Assembly (NCBI GenBank): GCA_947626135.1
Contig: CANQQZ010000003.1
Location: forward strand, 62,001 to 126,000
Direction: 5' to 3'
Origin: an uncultured Clostridia bacterium
Lineage (GTDB): Bacteria > Bacillota > Clostridia > UBA1381
DNA length: 64,000 nucleotides
Shown here: one piece after another, positions 17,885 to 26,838 of the stretch
Layout of the letters: every line of letters begins with the position of its first letter
Position numbering within the stretch: the first letter of the stretch is position 1
Notes under the pieces: generated by a model
Seen by the model: the letters and a program-made list of their open reading frames with translations, nothing else
Databases searched by the model: none
Told to the model about the DNA's origin: nothing
Translations under genes and position numbers: made by a program

Positions 17885-18919
17885 TCATTCAGATATGCTT
17901 TCCTTTTTGTTTTCATTCCAGTAAATTTTGCGCTGCTTCTCGTCCACAGCTTCAATGAAACGCTTCTTAAACACGAGAAAATCCTCCAAATCCATAAGTA
18001 TGTGATATAATATCGCGCGGCTCTCAAACTCCTCGCGCGTTTTCGGCAGCGGCTGACCTCTCATGTTTTCAACAAGTCTGTTCAGCATTTCAAGCTGCTT
18101 ATGCGGCGGATTCATTTCCGTGATGAAATTTGACAAATACAGAATAAATCCCGCGACAACATCCGCCTGAGCGGGCATATATCTTATTTTCTTCATCTCG
18201 TAATGCAGATTGTGCAAAACAGCGCATTGCTGAAGTCTCATTTCAAAATAATCTATGTAATAACCGGGATGCGACGAGAATGTGTTGTCCTGGTATTCGC
18301 ACGCCTCAACTATATATCCTCGTATATCCTCCTCGAACGAACGAATATCGCCCCAAATGCTTCTCGATGCTTCCGGCTCTATCAAATACGCCGCCATATC
18401 CCCCAAAAGCTCTTTAAGCCGCTGCTCGGTGCTCCGCATATTCCCGACGATCGCGCGCTCTGAACCCTTGTTGCCGTGAAAAAGATTCAGCACCACCGCT
18501 ATTACTATGCCTATAGCTACAAGCATGATCTCGTTCACAATGAAATCCGCGCCGAACTCCATAGCCGTCAGCATATGCGCCGCGATAACCGCGTTTACGG
18601 ATATGGTCGCGCCCCAGCCGAGGAAATCGCTTATTGTGACAAGCAAAAAGATAAAAACCCCGTAAGCGACCCATTCGTTCGGCACATGCGCAAACACCAG
18701 CCACGAAATACACAGCGTCAAGGCAAGCGTAATAACGCGGAAAAGCGAAAGCTTAAGCGTATCCCATTTCGTGGACACGATTGTAAGCAGCGTTATCGTT
18801 CCGGCTGAAACCTCGTAATTAAGATTTAATCTCGCCGCTATATATATGGCGGCGGAGCTGCCCACGGCAATTTTCAGCGCGCGCAGGATTACTTTTTTTC
18901 GTCCTTTTATACTCTGCAT
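17885..18919 (-). CDS. FUSC / aromatic acid exporter family membrane protein
   Basis: A 344-residue inner-membrane protein of the ArAE_1 (DUF939) type. The N-terminal half has about 4-5 hydrophobic segments (for example AVGSSAAIYIAARLN, LFRVITLALTLCISWLVF, VAYGVFIFLLVTISDFLGW, IMLVAIGIVIAVVLNLF). The C-terminal half is a helical cytoplasmic domain with a charged end. Some homologues export aromatic or organic acids; the substrate here is unknown. The chosen ATG has GGAGG 8 nt upstream; a longer upstream reading would overlap the promoter. It heads the unit that continues with the broken aminotransferase. Confidence 0.8.
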   Translation of the reverse strand: MQSIKGRKKVILRALKIAVGSSAAIYIAARLNLNYEVSAGTITLLTIVSTKWDTLKLSLFRVITLALTLCISWLVFAHVPNEWVAYGVFIFLLVTISDFLGWGATISVNAVIAAHMLTAMEFGADFIVNEIMLVAIGIVIAVVLNLFHGNKGSERAIVGNMRSTEQRLKELLGDMAAYLIEPEASRSIWGDIRSFEEDIRGYIVEACEYQDNTFSSHPGYYIDYFEMRLQQCAVLHNLHYEMKKIRYMPAQADVVAGFILYLSNFITEMNPPHKQLEMLNRLVENMRGQPLPKTREEFESRAILYHILMDLEDFLVFKKRFIEAVDEKQRKIYWNENKKESISE

Positions 18920-18944
18920 GGCAGCCACCTCCGTCATTATATGT

Positions 18945-18973
18945 ATTTTATAACATATCGTCTGCCGTGTCAA
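18945..18973 (-). promoter_or_regulatory. Sigma-A promoter of the FUSC-aminotransferase unit
   Basis: Minus strand TTGACA, 17-nt spacer, TAAAAT. It lies back to back with the DUF445 promoter; the two -35 boxes are 14 bp apart. Confidence 0.8.
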
Positions 18974-18987
18974 GCTTTGAAACCGGT

Positions 18988-19016
18988 TTGACATTGCCCC
19001 GGCAATATGTTAAAAT
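18988..19016 (+). promoter_or_regulatory. Sigma-A promoter of the DUF445 gene
   Basis: Plus strand TTGACA, 17-nt spacer, TAAAAT, 27 nt before the ATG. Confidence 0.8.
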
Positions 19017-19043
19017 ATTATAAACAAACCGGAGGCTGGTTAT

Positions 19044-19940
19044 ATGACTTTCACAATTCTAATACCGCCGCTTATCGGCGGAGTAATAGGATATATCACA
19101 AACGCGCTCGCCATAAAAATGCTGTTTCGTCCGCGGCGCGCCGTATTCGTTTTCGGCAAACGCCTGCCGTTTACGCCCGGGCTTATCCCGAAGGAGCAGG
19201 CGCGTGTGGCGCGGTCGGTCGGAAATGTTATCAGCACGCAGCTTTTGAATGCGGAAACTCTGACGGAGGTCCTCACCTCCGAAAATATGACGGAAAAAAT
19301 ACGCTCCGGAATAGAAAGCCTTATTGAAAAAAATAAAAGCAGCTCCGCCTCCGTCGGCAGCGCCGTGCTTTGGTTCGCGCCGCGCGAGGACGCCGAGCGC
19401 GCCGCCGTGGGCATTCGCGGCGAGGCGGCGCGCATGATTTATGAGAGGATCACATCGGACACGGCAAAAGCAGCCGTAACCGAAGCCGTTTCCTCGCGTA
19501 TCCGCGGCAGACTCAGCTCGGTCGGATTCGGTATCTTCGATAAAATTGCCGAGCCTGTGGCGCGCGGCGTAAGCGACTCGATTAACGGCGCCATAGCGGA
19601 TAACGGTATGGAATTTATAGAAAAGCTTCTTGACGGCGAAATGGATAAGCTCAAAAACACGAAAATATGCGATTTGATTGATCGCTTCAGCGATAAAACC
19701 GACGCAGTCACGGATTTTGTCATGAATATTTATCTGCGCGTGGTGCGCGAACACCTCGGCAAGATCCTCGCGGATATCAACATCGCAGAAATCGTAGAGA
19801 ACCGCGTCGCGTCCTTCGATGTTTCCCAGCTTGAGTCAATGATTTTCGGACTTATGAAAAAAGAGCTTAACGCCATAGTCTATCTGGGCGCTCTGCTCGG
19901 TTTTCTCATGGGCTGGATCAACCTTTTGTTTAGGTTTTAA
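19044..19940 (+). CDS. DUF445 family membrane protein
   Basis: A 298-residue protein of the DUF445 (YheB/YtjP-like) family. It has an N-terminal membrane helix (ILIPPLIGGVIGYITNALAIKMLF, with the family's GYxTNxxAIKMLFRP motif). A long amphipathic helical middle region follows, then a C-terminal hydrophobic hairpin (LGALLGFLMGWINLLF). The function of the family is not known; the two membrane ends bracket a region that probably lies outside or along the membrane. It has its own promoter and terminator. Confidence 0.88.
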   Translation: MTFTILIPPLIGGVIGYITNALAIKMLFRPRRAVFVFGKRLPFTPGLIPKEQARVARSVGNVISTQLLNAETLTEVLTSENMTEKIRSGIESLIEKNKSSSASVGSAVLWFAPREDAERAAVGIRGEAARMIYERITSDTAKAAVTEAVSSRIRGRLSSVGFGIFDKIAEPVARGVSDSINGAIADNGMEFIEKLLDGEMDKLKNTKICDLIDRFSDKTDAVTDFVMNIYLRVVREHLGKILADINIAEIVENRVASFDVSQLESMIFGLMKKELNAIVYLGALLGFLMGWINLLFRF

Positions 19941-19973
19941 GCTTGTGCCCCGATATTTTCCGGTTTTAAAAGA

Positions 19974-19995
19974 AAAGGCGCCGCGCGGCGCCTTT
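19974..19995 (+). terminator. Terminator after the DUF445 gene
   Basis: 9-bp stem AAAGGCGCC / GGCGCCTTT with a GCGC loop; the T-run is short. Confidence 0.7.
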
Positions 19996-20046
19996 CTCAT
20001 ATTTAACGCGCGGCAAAATCCGCCGCTTCCGGATTTGAAAATGCGA

Positions 20047-20745
20047 TTATTTTTTCCCTTTGAGAAAGTCCGCGTAATCCTCCACTCCGCAGACGGTAAG
20101 AACGCCGTCCTTTACGCGGAATTTTATATTTTTTCCCGCGAACGCCGTGCCGTACACGCGGCTGGGATCGTTCTGATACGGCGGGCGCGGGTCCTGCTCC
20201 AGAATGCTTATCGCCGCCGCGCGTTTTTTCTCCGGAAGCGCGTCTAAAAGCTTCCCCGGAAATTCGACGCTTAATCTGTAATCTCTCACTTCCCCCGCGA
20301 ACCCGCTCTCCGCCTCCGGAATACTGTCCGCATACGGCAGATACGGCTTTATATCATAAACCGGAGTGCCGTCCATAATGTCCGCTCCGCTTATAAGCAG
20401 CAGCGGTCCAAGCTTTTCATCGCGCACGATCCCGTCAAGCCTTACGGCTGAAAGCCCTATCGGATTCGGGCGGTACGGAGAACGCGTCGCGAACACACCC
20501 ATACGCTTTTTCCCGCCAAGCCGCGGCGGATGGACCATAGGCGTCCACGTCCCGCGCGCCGCCTCGGAAAATTCCCATAAAACCCATATATGAGAATACC
20601 CGTCAAGTCCGCGCAGAGCGTCCGGACTGCGATATTCCGGCTCAAACACTATAATCTCGCTCGTGTCCGCAAGACCGCTTTGACGCGGTATGCCGAATTT
20701 CTCCGGATAATCGCTTCGCACGCGTGCGATTATTTTTAGCTCCAT
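20047..20745 (-). CDS. trmO: tRNA (N6-methyl-threonylcarbamoyl-A37) methyltransferase
   Basis: TrmO (TsaA/YaeB family) uses S-adenosylmethionine to methylate t6A at tRNA position 37. The 232-residue protein has the UPF0066 core: IARVRSDYPEKFGIPRQSGL at the N-terminus, GLDGYSHIWVLWEF, and RMGVFATRSPYRPNPIGLSAV, the strongest family motif, plus GTPVYDIKPYLPYAD. The C-terminal part has the DPRPPY segment. It begins 6 nt after pcrA, so its ribosome-binding site lies in the pcrA end and the two are co-transcribed. Confidence 0.94.
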   Translation of the reverse strand: MELKIIARVRSDYPEKFGIPRQSGLADTSEIIVFEPEYRSPDALRGLDGYSHIWVLWEFSEAARGTWTPMVHPPRLGGKKRMGVFATRSPYRPNPIGLSAVRLDGIVRDEKLGPLLLISGADIMDGTPVYDIKPYLPYADSIPEAESGFAGEVRDYRLSVEFPGKLLDALPEKKRAAAISILEQDPRPPYQNDPSRVYGTAFAGKNIKFRVKDGVLTVCGVEDYADFLKGKK

Positions 20746-20751
20746 AGCATT

Positions 20752-22947
20752 TTACTCCTTAACCTTTGTAAGCTTCGCGAATTTTGCCATAAGCTGCTTT
20801 GTTCCTATAGAATCGAAATCGATCTGCACGATCGCGTCCGAACCGAATTGCTGAACCGACAAAACGCGCCCGCGTCCGAATTTTCTGTGTTCCACGATAT
20901 CTCCGGCTTTAAAATTCACGCCGCTTTTCTCATTTTTGCTCTGCGGTGCGCGCATAGGCTGTTTTGCCGAATAGAAAATGCCGAGCTTGGACGCGCTTTT
21001 TGCAAGCTCCGAGCGAACATCTCCCGTTTCAGACATATATTCCGCGGGAATTTCGCCGAAAAACCGTGACGGCGCCGACGGCGATGTTCTGCCGAATATC
21101 GTGCGGCTCAGAGTCTTTGTCAGATACAGTCTCTCCTTAGCCCGCGTTATCGCCACATAGCAAAGCCGCCGTTCCTCCTCTATGCTTTCCTCGTCGCCCG
21201 ACGACCGCATCCCCGGGAATAATCCCTCCTCTATACCGGCGAGGAACACCACGGGGAACTCCAGTCCCTTTGCGCTGTGAATGGTCATCAGCACCACTGC
21301 GTCCGTGTCCTCGTCATAGGCGTCGATATCCGACACAAGCGAAATTCCCTCCAAAAATTCCGCGAGCGTACCATTGTAATCGGGATTGCCCTCAAATTCG
21401 CGGACAACGCTCATAAATTCCTCGAGGTTATCCATCCTCGTCCGCGCCTCTATGGAATTTTCCGCTTCAAGACTCGCCATATACCCGGTGTCCGTCATGA
21501 CCCGCTCGACAAATTCCGAAATCGCAGCCTTGTCCTTGAGCTCCGCAAGCGCGCTTATCATATCGGCGAACGCCTTGAGCCTCGGTGCCGCCGCGCCAAG
21601 CTCCGTCCATTCCTCCGCGGCGGACACCGCCTCGAACAGCGTCATATTGTTCGCGTCCGCTATACGCTTCGCCTTCTCCAGCGTTGCCGCTCCGATTTTA
21701 CGCTTCGGCTCATTTATTATCCGGCGCAGACTTATCTCGTCCGACGGATTGTGTATAACGCGCAGATACGCCGTAATATCCTTGATTTCCTTGCGGTCGT
21801 AGAAACGAAGTCCGGCAAGCACCCTGTACGGTACTCCCTCCCTCATAAGCATTTCCTCGATTACGCGCGACTGCGCGTTCATACGGTAAAGCACGGCGCA
21901 GTCGGAGTATTTCCCCGTTTTACCGCAGCGTTTTTTTATTTCGCGGGCAATAAAGCGTCCCTCGTCGTATTCGTTCGGAGCCGTATATGTAAAAATCTTT
22001 TCGCCCTCGCCGTTATCCGTCCACAAATCCTTTCCCATACGTCCGGCATTATGCGCTATGACGGCGTTTGCCGCGTTTAAAATATTCTGCGTTGAACGAT
22101 AGTTCTGCTCAAGACGTATAACCTTCGCGTCGGGATAATCCTTTGTGAAGTTTAAAATATTCCCCACGTTTGCGCCGCGGAACTTATATATGCTCTGATC
22201 GTCGTCGCCGACCACGCAAAGATTATTGTAGCCCTTTGACAGCAGGCTTACAAGCATATACTGCGTGTTGTTCGTATCCTGATATTCATCGACAAGGATG
22301 TACTCGAAGCGGCTTTGATATTTCATCAGCACATCCGGATTTTTGCTTAAAATTTTCACCGTGAACAGAATTATATCGTCAAAATCAAGCGCGTTGGCAG
22401 CCTTCAGGCGCGACTGATAGCTTTTATACAGCTCCGCGATTATGCTCATTCGGTAATCGCCCGCATAATGCTTTTCAAATGCTGCCGCCTCCATCATGTC
22501 GTTCTTCGCGCTGCTTATAATCGAAAGCGCGTTCCTGACGGGAAAATTCTTTTCGTCAAGGTTCATTTCCTTAATGCATTCCTTCATAAGCGTGCGCGAA
22601 TCCGAGCTGTCGTATATGACGAAATCACGTCCGTAGCCTGTCAAATCTATGCTTGAACGCAGTATCCTCACGCATATCGAGTGAAATGTGCCGACCCACA
22701 TTCCGCCCGCCATATTTCCGAGCAGCGCGTTTATGCGCTCCTTCATCTCATTCGCGGCTTTGTTTGTAAATGTTATCGCAAGGATATTATACGGCGCTGT
22801 ATGCTTTTTATCTATTATATACGCTATTCTGTTCACGAGCACCGTCGTTTTTCCGCTTCCCGCGCCGGCGAGCACCAGAAGCGGTCCCTCCGTCGAACGC
22901 ACAGCCTCAATTTGCCGCTCATTTAAATTTGAAAGTATTTTATCCAT
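20752..22947 (-). CDS. pcrA: ATP-dependent DNA helicase PcrA/UvrD
   Basis: Superfamily 1A 3'-5' helicase for repair and plasmid/rolling-circle replication (731 residues). Motifs: Q-motif NLNERQIEAV, Walker A LVLAGAGSGKTTVL (residues ~25-38), DEYQDTN (motif II), VGDDDQSIYKFRGA (motif III), RLEQNYRSTQNI (motif IV), LMTIHSAKGLEFPVVFL (V) and CYVAITRAKERL (VI). The C-terminal region has the PcrA-type GDIVEHRKFGRGRVLSV tail that contacts RNA polymerase in relatives. The start MDKILSNL has GGAG at the right distance; the longer upstream frame has no ribosome site. Confidence 0.97.
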   Translation of the reverse strand: MDKILSNLNERQIEAVRSTEGPLLVLAGAGSGKTTVLVNRIAYIIDKKHTAPYNILAITFTNKAANEMKERINALLGNMAGGMWVGTFHSICVRILRSSIDLTGYGRDFVIYDSSDSRTLMKECIKEMNLDEKNFPVRNALSIISSAKNDMMEAAAFEKHYAGDYRMSIIAELYKSYQSRLKAANALDFDDIILFTVKILSKNPDVLMKYQSRFEYILVDEYQDTNNTQYMLVSLLSKGYNNLCVVGDDDQSIYKFRGANVGNILNFTKDYPDAKVIRLEQNYRSTQNILNAANAVIAHNAGRMGKDLWTDNGEGEKIFTYTAPNEYDEGRFIAREIKKRCGKTGKYSDCAVLYRMNAQSRVIEEMLMREGVPYRVLAGLRFYDRKEIKDITAYLRVIHNPSDEISLRRIINEPKRKIGAATLEKAKRIADANNMTLFEAVSAAEEWTELGAAAPRLKAFADMISALAELKDKAAISEFVERVMTDTGYMASLEAENSIEARTRMDNLEEFMSVVREFEGNPDYNGTLAEFLEGISLVSDIDAYDEDTDAVVLMTIHSAKGLEFPVVFLAGIEEGLFPGMRSSGDEESIEEERRLCYVAITRAKERLYLTKTLSRTIFGRTSPSAPSRFFGEIPAEYMSETGDVRSELAKSASKLGIFYSAKQPMRAPQSKNEKSGVNFKAGDIVEHRKFGRGRVLSVQQFGSDAIVQIDFDSIGTKQLMAKFAKLTKVKE

Positions 22948-23116
22948 TATTTCCTCTCCGCCGCCGCGCTCATTTTCATTAAAAGCACGGTAATTATCAT
23001 AAGTATACCACATAAACAAAAAAAAAGCTATGTTTTTTTTAGTCATGCTTCATTAACTTTTCAGTATATAAAAATCCGCAAACGCAAAATTTAAAATGGC
23101 GGGAGGTGATACGTTT

Positions 23117-24088
23117 ATGAAAAAATTTTACAAAAACATTTTCGCCGTATTTATTATATCGCTGTGCGCGTCGTTTTATACGCCGGTTTCGGCGGCGGAT
23201 TACGTTATTCCGTCCGGGCGGATGGTCGGAATAAAAATATACGCCGATGGCGTTATAGCCGCCGGAACGGCGGAGTTTACCGACGAAAGCGGAAAAAAGG
23301 TTTGTCCGGCGCGCGACGCCGGAATACAGACCGGAGATATAATAATTAAAGCGAACGGAGAAAAGGTCGCGTCATGCGCCGACCTCGCGGAATTTGAGAC
23401 GGAAAATCCGGTTGAAATCGAGTTCGTGCGCGGCAGCGAAACGAAAACGGCGTCCGTTACACCTAAGCTGTCGAATGACGGACGGTACAGAATAGGCTTA
23501 TGGGCGCGCGACAGCGCGGCGGGCGTCGGCACGCTCACATATATAAATCCCGATAACATGCGCTACTGCGCGCTGGGTCACGCCATAACCGACGCCGATT
23601 CCCAAAGCGTGCTGACGGTGCGCGAGGGAAGCATTAACGAATGCAGCATAATCGGAATAAACATGGGGCATATAGGACTTCCCGGCGCCGTAACGGCTGA
23701 ATTTGACGGAGAGGTCCTGGGAACGGTCGACAACAACGCGGACAACGGGATCTCGGGCGTTATGACCGCCTCGGCGGATGATGCGACGGTGCCCGTCGCG
23801 CAGCCGTCACAGGTCCACGGCGGCGAGGCAAGCGTTCTGAGCGATATAGAGGGCGGCGCCGTAACCGCGTATTCCGCGCGCATAGACGTCATATCGGATA
23901 AGGGACTCAGAAACATGACCGTCGAGATTACCGACGAAAGACTTATAAACGCCAGCGGCGGGATCGTGCAGGGCATGAGCGGCGCGCCGATAATGCAGGA
24001 CGGACAGCTTGTCGGCGCAGTCACGCATGTATTCGTGAATAATCCGAAAAAGGGCTACGGCATTTTTGCAAAAAATATGGCTGAATAA
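23117..24088 (+). CDS. spoIVB: SpoIVB peptidase (S55), sporulation checkpoint protease
   Basis: Forespore-secreted serine protease that triggers pro-sigma-K processing in the mother cell. The 323-residue protein has an N-terminal signal/anchor, a PDZ domain (RDAGIQTGDIIIKANGEKV), and the S55 peptidase domain. The triad is visible: His in GHAITD, Asp in ITDERL, and Ser in GIVQGMSGAPIM. The Asp-Ser distance of 15 residues equals that between D363 and S378 of the Bacillus protein. The usual GMSGSP is GMSGAP here. The ATG at this start has GGGAGGTGAT upstream; an ATG 21 nt earlier lacks one. No spo0A follows, unlike in many relatives. Confidence 0.93.
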   Translation: MKKFYKNIFAVFIISLCASFYTPVSAADYVIPSGRMVGIKIYADGVIAAGTAEFTDESGKKVCPARDAGIQTGDIIIKANGEKVASCADLAEFETENPVEIEFVRGSETKTASVTPKLSNDGRYRIGLWARDSAAGVGTLTYINPDNMRYCALGHAITDADSQSVLTVREGSINECSIIGINMGHIGLPGAVTAEFDGEVLGTVDNNADNGISGVMTASADDATVPVAQPSQVHGGEASVLSDIEGGAVTAYSARIDVISDKGLRNMTVEITDERLINASGGIVQGMSGAPIMQDGQLVGAVTHVFVNNPKKGYGIFAKNMAE

Positions 24089-24193
24089 AAATACCGGCGC
24101 AAAGCCGCGCTTGGATAAAGCTTCTCAAGCCGGACGGATTCATTTCGCGCCGCGCCGCAGGGACAGCCGTCTCCGACGGCGTAACGGATAATA

Positions 24194-25273
24194 TCAATTC
24201 GCTTCCGGCTTTGCCGGCTTATTGCGTATCCGATACGCAGCCGAAAAGATGACGCATAAGCCGACCGTAACAGCGGCGGCTGCCGTCTCCGCGGCTGAGG
24301 ACGCGGCGGCGGCTTTTGATATCGACGGCGCGAACACGGCGGTGGTTATCGGATTTTTCCAGAAATACGCCGCCGTAAGTGCGCCCGCGATAAGCCCATG
24401 CAGGATTTTTCCGATAAAATACGGTTTGAGCGACAGCTCATATTTCGCGATTACCGCTATCACCTGTATATGAACGCTTAATCCGGCGAAGCCCACGATT
24501 ACGGCGGTCATTATGAGCCTTTTCATCACGGGCAGCGTCAGATTTGAAATCTTGACCGCTCCCGTCACGAATTCAAGTATACCCGACAAAAACGCGTCCG
24601 ATTCGGGCGGAAGCGCGAAAAGATCAAGCGCCAGACGGCTCGCCATGCTGAAAAGTATCACAGCGCCGCATACCGTCAGAATATTTTGTATCGCGGACTG
24701 AAGAGCGATATTGAACACCTCGCCCGCGCTCCTGTCGGGCGTTGTCATAACGGTTTTCGGCGCCGTATAATCACGGTAACGGTAAAAACGAAAAATAACG
24801 CCCACTATAAGGGCGGCTGCGATATGCGACACATATAAAACCACCCCGTACATAATATTCGAATACATCGCCGCGCCTATCGCGCCCAGAATAAAGAGCG
24901 GGCCGCTGTTATTGCAAAATGCCAGAAGTCTCTCGGCTTCGGTTTTTGTTATATAGCTGTTTTTATAAAGCTCTCCCGCCGTGACCGCGCCGAGAGGATA
25001 TCCGCTTATAATACCGAGAACAAACGCTCCGGCTCCCATAGGCGACACGTTAAAAAGCGGCTTCATGCAAAATCTGAAGGCGTGCGAAAGCCATTCGCAA
25101 AATCCCGAATAAATCAAAATTCCCGAGCATATAAAAAACGGAAACAGCGTCGGCACGATCATTTCGCAGCACAAATACATGGCGTCGCGCACATAAGCAG
25201 CCGCGCTTTGGGCATCGTTTAAAATAAGCGCAATAACAGCCGCCGCGGCAGCGGATAATAATATCTTCTTCAT
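24194..25273 (-). CDS. ylbJ: YlbJ-type sporulation integral membrane protein
   Basis: Membrane protein of 359 residues with about 8-10 hydrophobic segments and two 'gate' (nucleoside-recognition-like) domains. The family signature FCNNSGPLFILGAIGAAMY and SGYPLGAVTAGELYKNSYITKTEAERLLAFCN match YlbJ, which in Bacillus is made under sigma-E in the mother cell and is needed for spore cortex formation. The substrate is not established. The start was set at MKKILLS after GGAGGTCGGAG; the earlier ATG lies within that ribosome site. It is divergent from yqfC. Confidence 0.88.
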   Translation of the reverse strand: MKKILLSAAAAAVIALILNDAQSAAAYVRDAMYLCCEMIVPTLFPFFICSGILIYSGFCEWLSHAFRFCMKPLFNVSPMGAGAFVLGIISGYPLGAVTAGELYKNSYITKTEAERLLAFCNNSGPLFILGAIGAAMYSNIMYGVVLYVSHIAAALIVGVIFRFYRYRDYTAPKTVMTTPDRSAGEVFNIALQSAIQNILTVCGAVILFSMASRLALDLFALPPESDAFLSGILEFVTGAVKISNLTLPVMKRLIMTAVIVGFAGLSVHIQVIAVIAKYELSLKPYFIGKILHGLIAGALTAAYFWKNPITTAVFAPSISKAAAASSAAETAAAAVTVGLCVIFSAAYRIRNKPAKPEAN

Positions 25274-25365
25274 AATCTCCGACCTCCGCATTATCTATAT
25301 GCCGAAGTTGCTGTACTTAAAACCCCCCGATTTACATAAATTTAAACCAGAAGGGAAGTATCATA

Positions 25366-25617
25366 ATGAAAAAAGAAGATTTTAAAGCGGCGGGAAGAGA
25401 GATAATGATGAGCGTTCCGCGTATAACCGTAACCGGGAACAGCGGGCTTTACATAGAAAACCACAAGGGTATAGAGGTTTATACGCGGGAGCTTATACGG
25501 CTCTCGACATCGGAGGGAAGCGTTTCCATAGAGGGACATGACCTGAATATAGACGCTGTTCGCGTAAGCGATATCTTCATTTCCGGAATTATCGGCAAAA
25601 TAGAGTTTGAATTTTAG
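25366..25617 (+). CDS. yqfC: Sporulation protein YqfC
   Basis: An 83-residue protein of the YabP/YqfC family, made during sporulation in other Firmicutes. It has the conserved core PRITVTGNSGLYIENHKGI and ends with a hydrophobic FISGIIGKIEFEF strand. YqfC is normally followed by yqfD, as here (17 nt gap). Its exact role is not known; with YqfD it is part of the sigma-E set in Bacillus. It ends in TAG. Confidence 0.9.
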   Translation: MKKEDFKAAGREIMMSVPRITVTGNSGLYIENHKGIEVYTRELIRLSTSEGSVSIEGHDLNIDAVRVSDIFISGIIGKIEFEF

Positions 25618-25633
25618 CGGAGACGGCAAAAAA

Positions 25634-26833
25634 ATGTTAAATAAGTTCTTTAATTTTCTTAAAGGGTATGTTATAATAGAAATAAGCGGACAAAATCCGG
25701 AACGTTTTATAAACATCTGCCTCAGGCGCGGCATACGTCTAAGCTCGGTAGAGCGAAGAGGAGGCGCCATGATCACGCGCATATACATACGCGATCTCAG
25801 GCACGCTGCCGATGTACGCCGCAAAACAAAGGTACGAATACATATTCTGAAAAAACGCGGCGTGAAAAACTTTATCAAAAGATACAAAAAGCGCGTACTG
25901 TTCGCCGTGTGCGCCGCGCTCGCCGCCGCCGCCGTTTATCAGTCCTCACGCCACATATGGACCGTGGAAATAAACGGCGTAAAGGACGCCGATATAACGC
26001 GCATCGCGCAGCTCCTTGAGGAAAACGGAATATACACCGGAGCGTCAAAAAGCAAGCTCCTCCCCATCGGGGATATAAAAAACAATATCCTCGCCGACTA
26101 TCCGGAAATTTCATGGCTGTGGGTATATATGGAGGGGACGAAGGCGCGTGTGGAGGTATTTGAACGCCGCGCGCATCACGAAATAGTTGATAAGCACATA
26201 CCATGCGATATTGTATCCTCCGGAGAGGGCGTGATAAAAAAGCTTACCGTTAAAGCGGGGCGTCCGGCTGTCGCCGCGGGCGACGCGGTGACCTATGGCG
26301 ACACCCTTATATCCGGACAAATTGACGCAAACGGCGCGGAAGGAACAAACAAGCGGCTGCTTGTCCACGCTTTGGGAGAGGTCAGCGCATACACCATGCA
26401 TTCAGCCGAAAAAGACGAGCCTCTTTACGATGAGATACGGACGCCGACAGGCGCTGTAAAGCGGTATATAACCCTTGAGATATTCGGCAAAAAATATGAC
26501 CTTTTCCGCGGCATGGCGGAGGATTACGCCGATTATGACATAAAGACCGACTGCTATGAGCTGACCTTGCCCATGTTCGGATATACCGGGCTGTCGGTTA
26601 CGTCTCAAAAGCACATAGAGGTGCAGCCGGAGCGCGAGCCCGTAAGCGAAGAGCTCGCCGCGGCGCGCGCGAGGGACGCGCTCGAGGAGGAGATCGCAAA
26701 AACGCTTACTCCTCTTGCCCGGCGCACGGACGAGCGCCTTGAATATAAAAAGGTCAGCGATGACATTATAAGGGTAAAATGCACTATGAGCTTTATTGAA
26801 AATATAGGCACGGAAGAAATAATTAAGGAGTGA
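25634..26833 (+). CDS. yqfD: Sporulation protein YqfD
   Basis: A 399-residue membrane-anchored protein of the YqfD family. N-terminal part: LNKFFNFLKGYVIIEISG and NPERFINICLRRGI. It has one central membrane helix (KRVLFAVCAALAAAAVYQS, residues ~87-105) and an outside beta-rich region starting IWTVEINGV, like FtsQ/POTRA-type segments, including DYPEISWLWVYMEGT. The function is unknown beyond sporulation. The start MLNKFF was preferred; GGAG lies 11 nt upstream. An earlier in-frame ATG overlaps yqfC. Confidence 0.9.
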   Translation: MLNKFFNFLKGYVIIEISGQNPERFINICLRRGIRLSSVERRGGAMITRIYIRDLRHAADVRRKTKVRIHILKKRGVKNFIKRYKKRVLFAVCAALAAAAVYQSSRHIWTVEINGVKDADITRIAQLLEENGIYTGASKSKLLPIGDIKNNILADYPEISWLWVYMEGTKARVEVFERRAHHEIVDKHIPCDIVSSGEGVIKKLTVKAGRPAVAAGDAVTYGDTLISGQIDANGAEGTNKRLLVHALGEVSAYTMHSAEKDEPLYDEIRTPTGAVKRYITLEIFGKKYDLFRGMAEDYADYDIKTDCYELTLPMFGYTGLSVTSQKHIEVQPEREPVSEELAAARARDALEEEIAKTLTPLARRTDERLEYKKVSDDIIRVKCTMSFIENIGTEEIIKE

Positions 26834-26838
26834 AAAAT

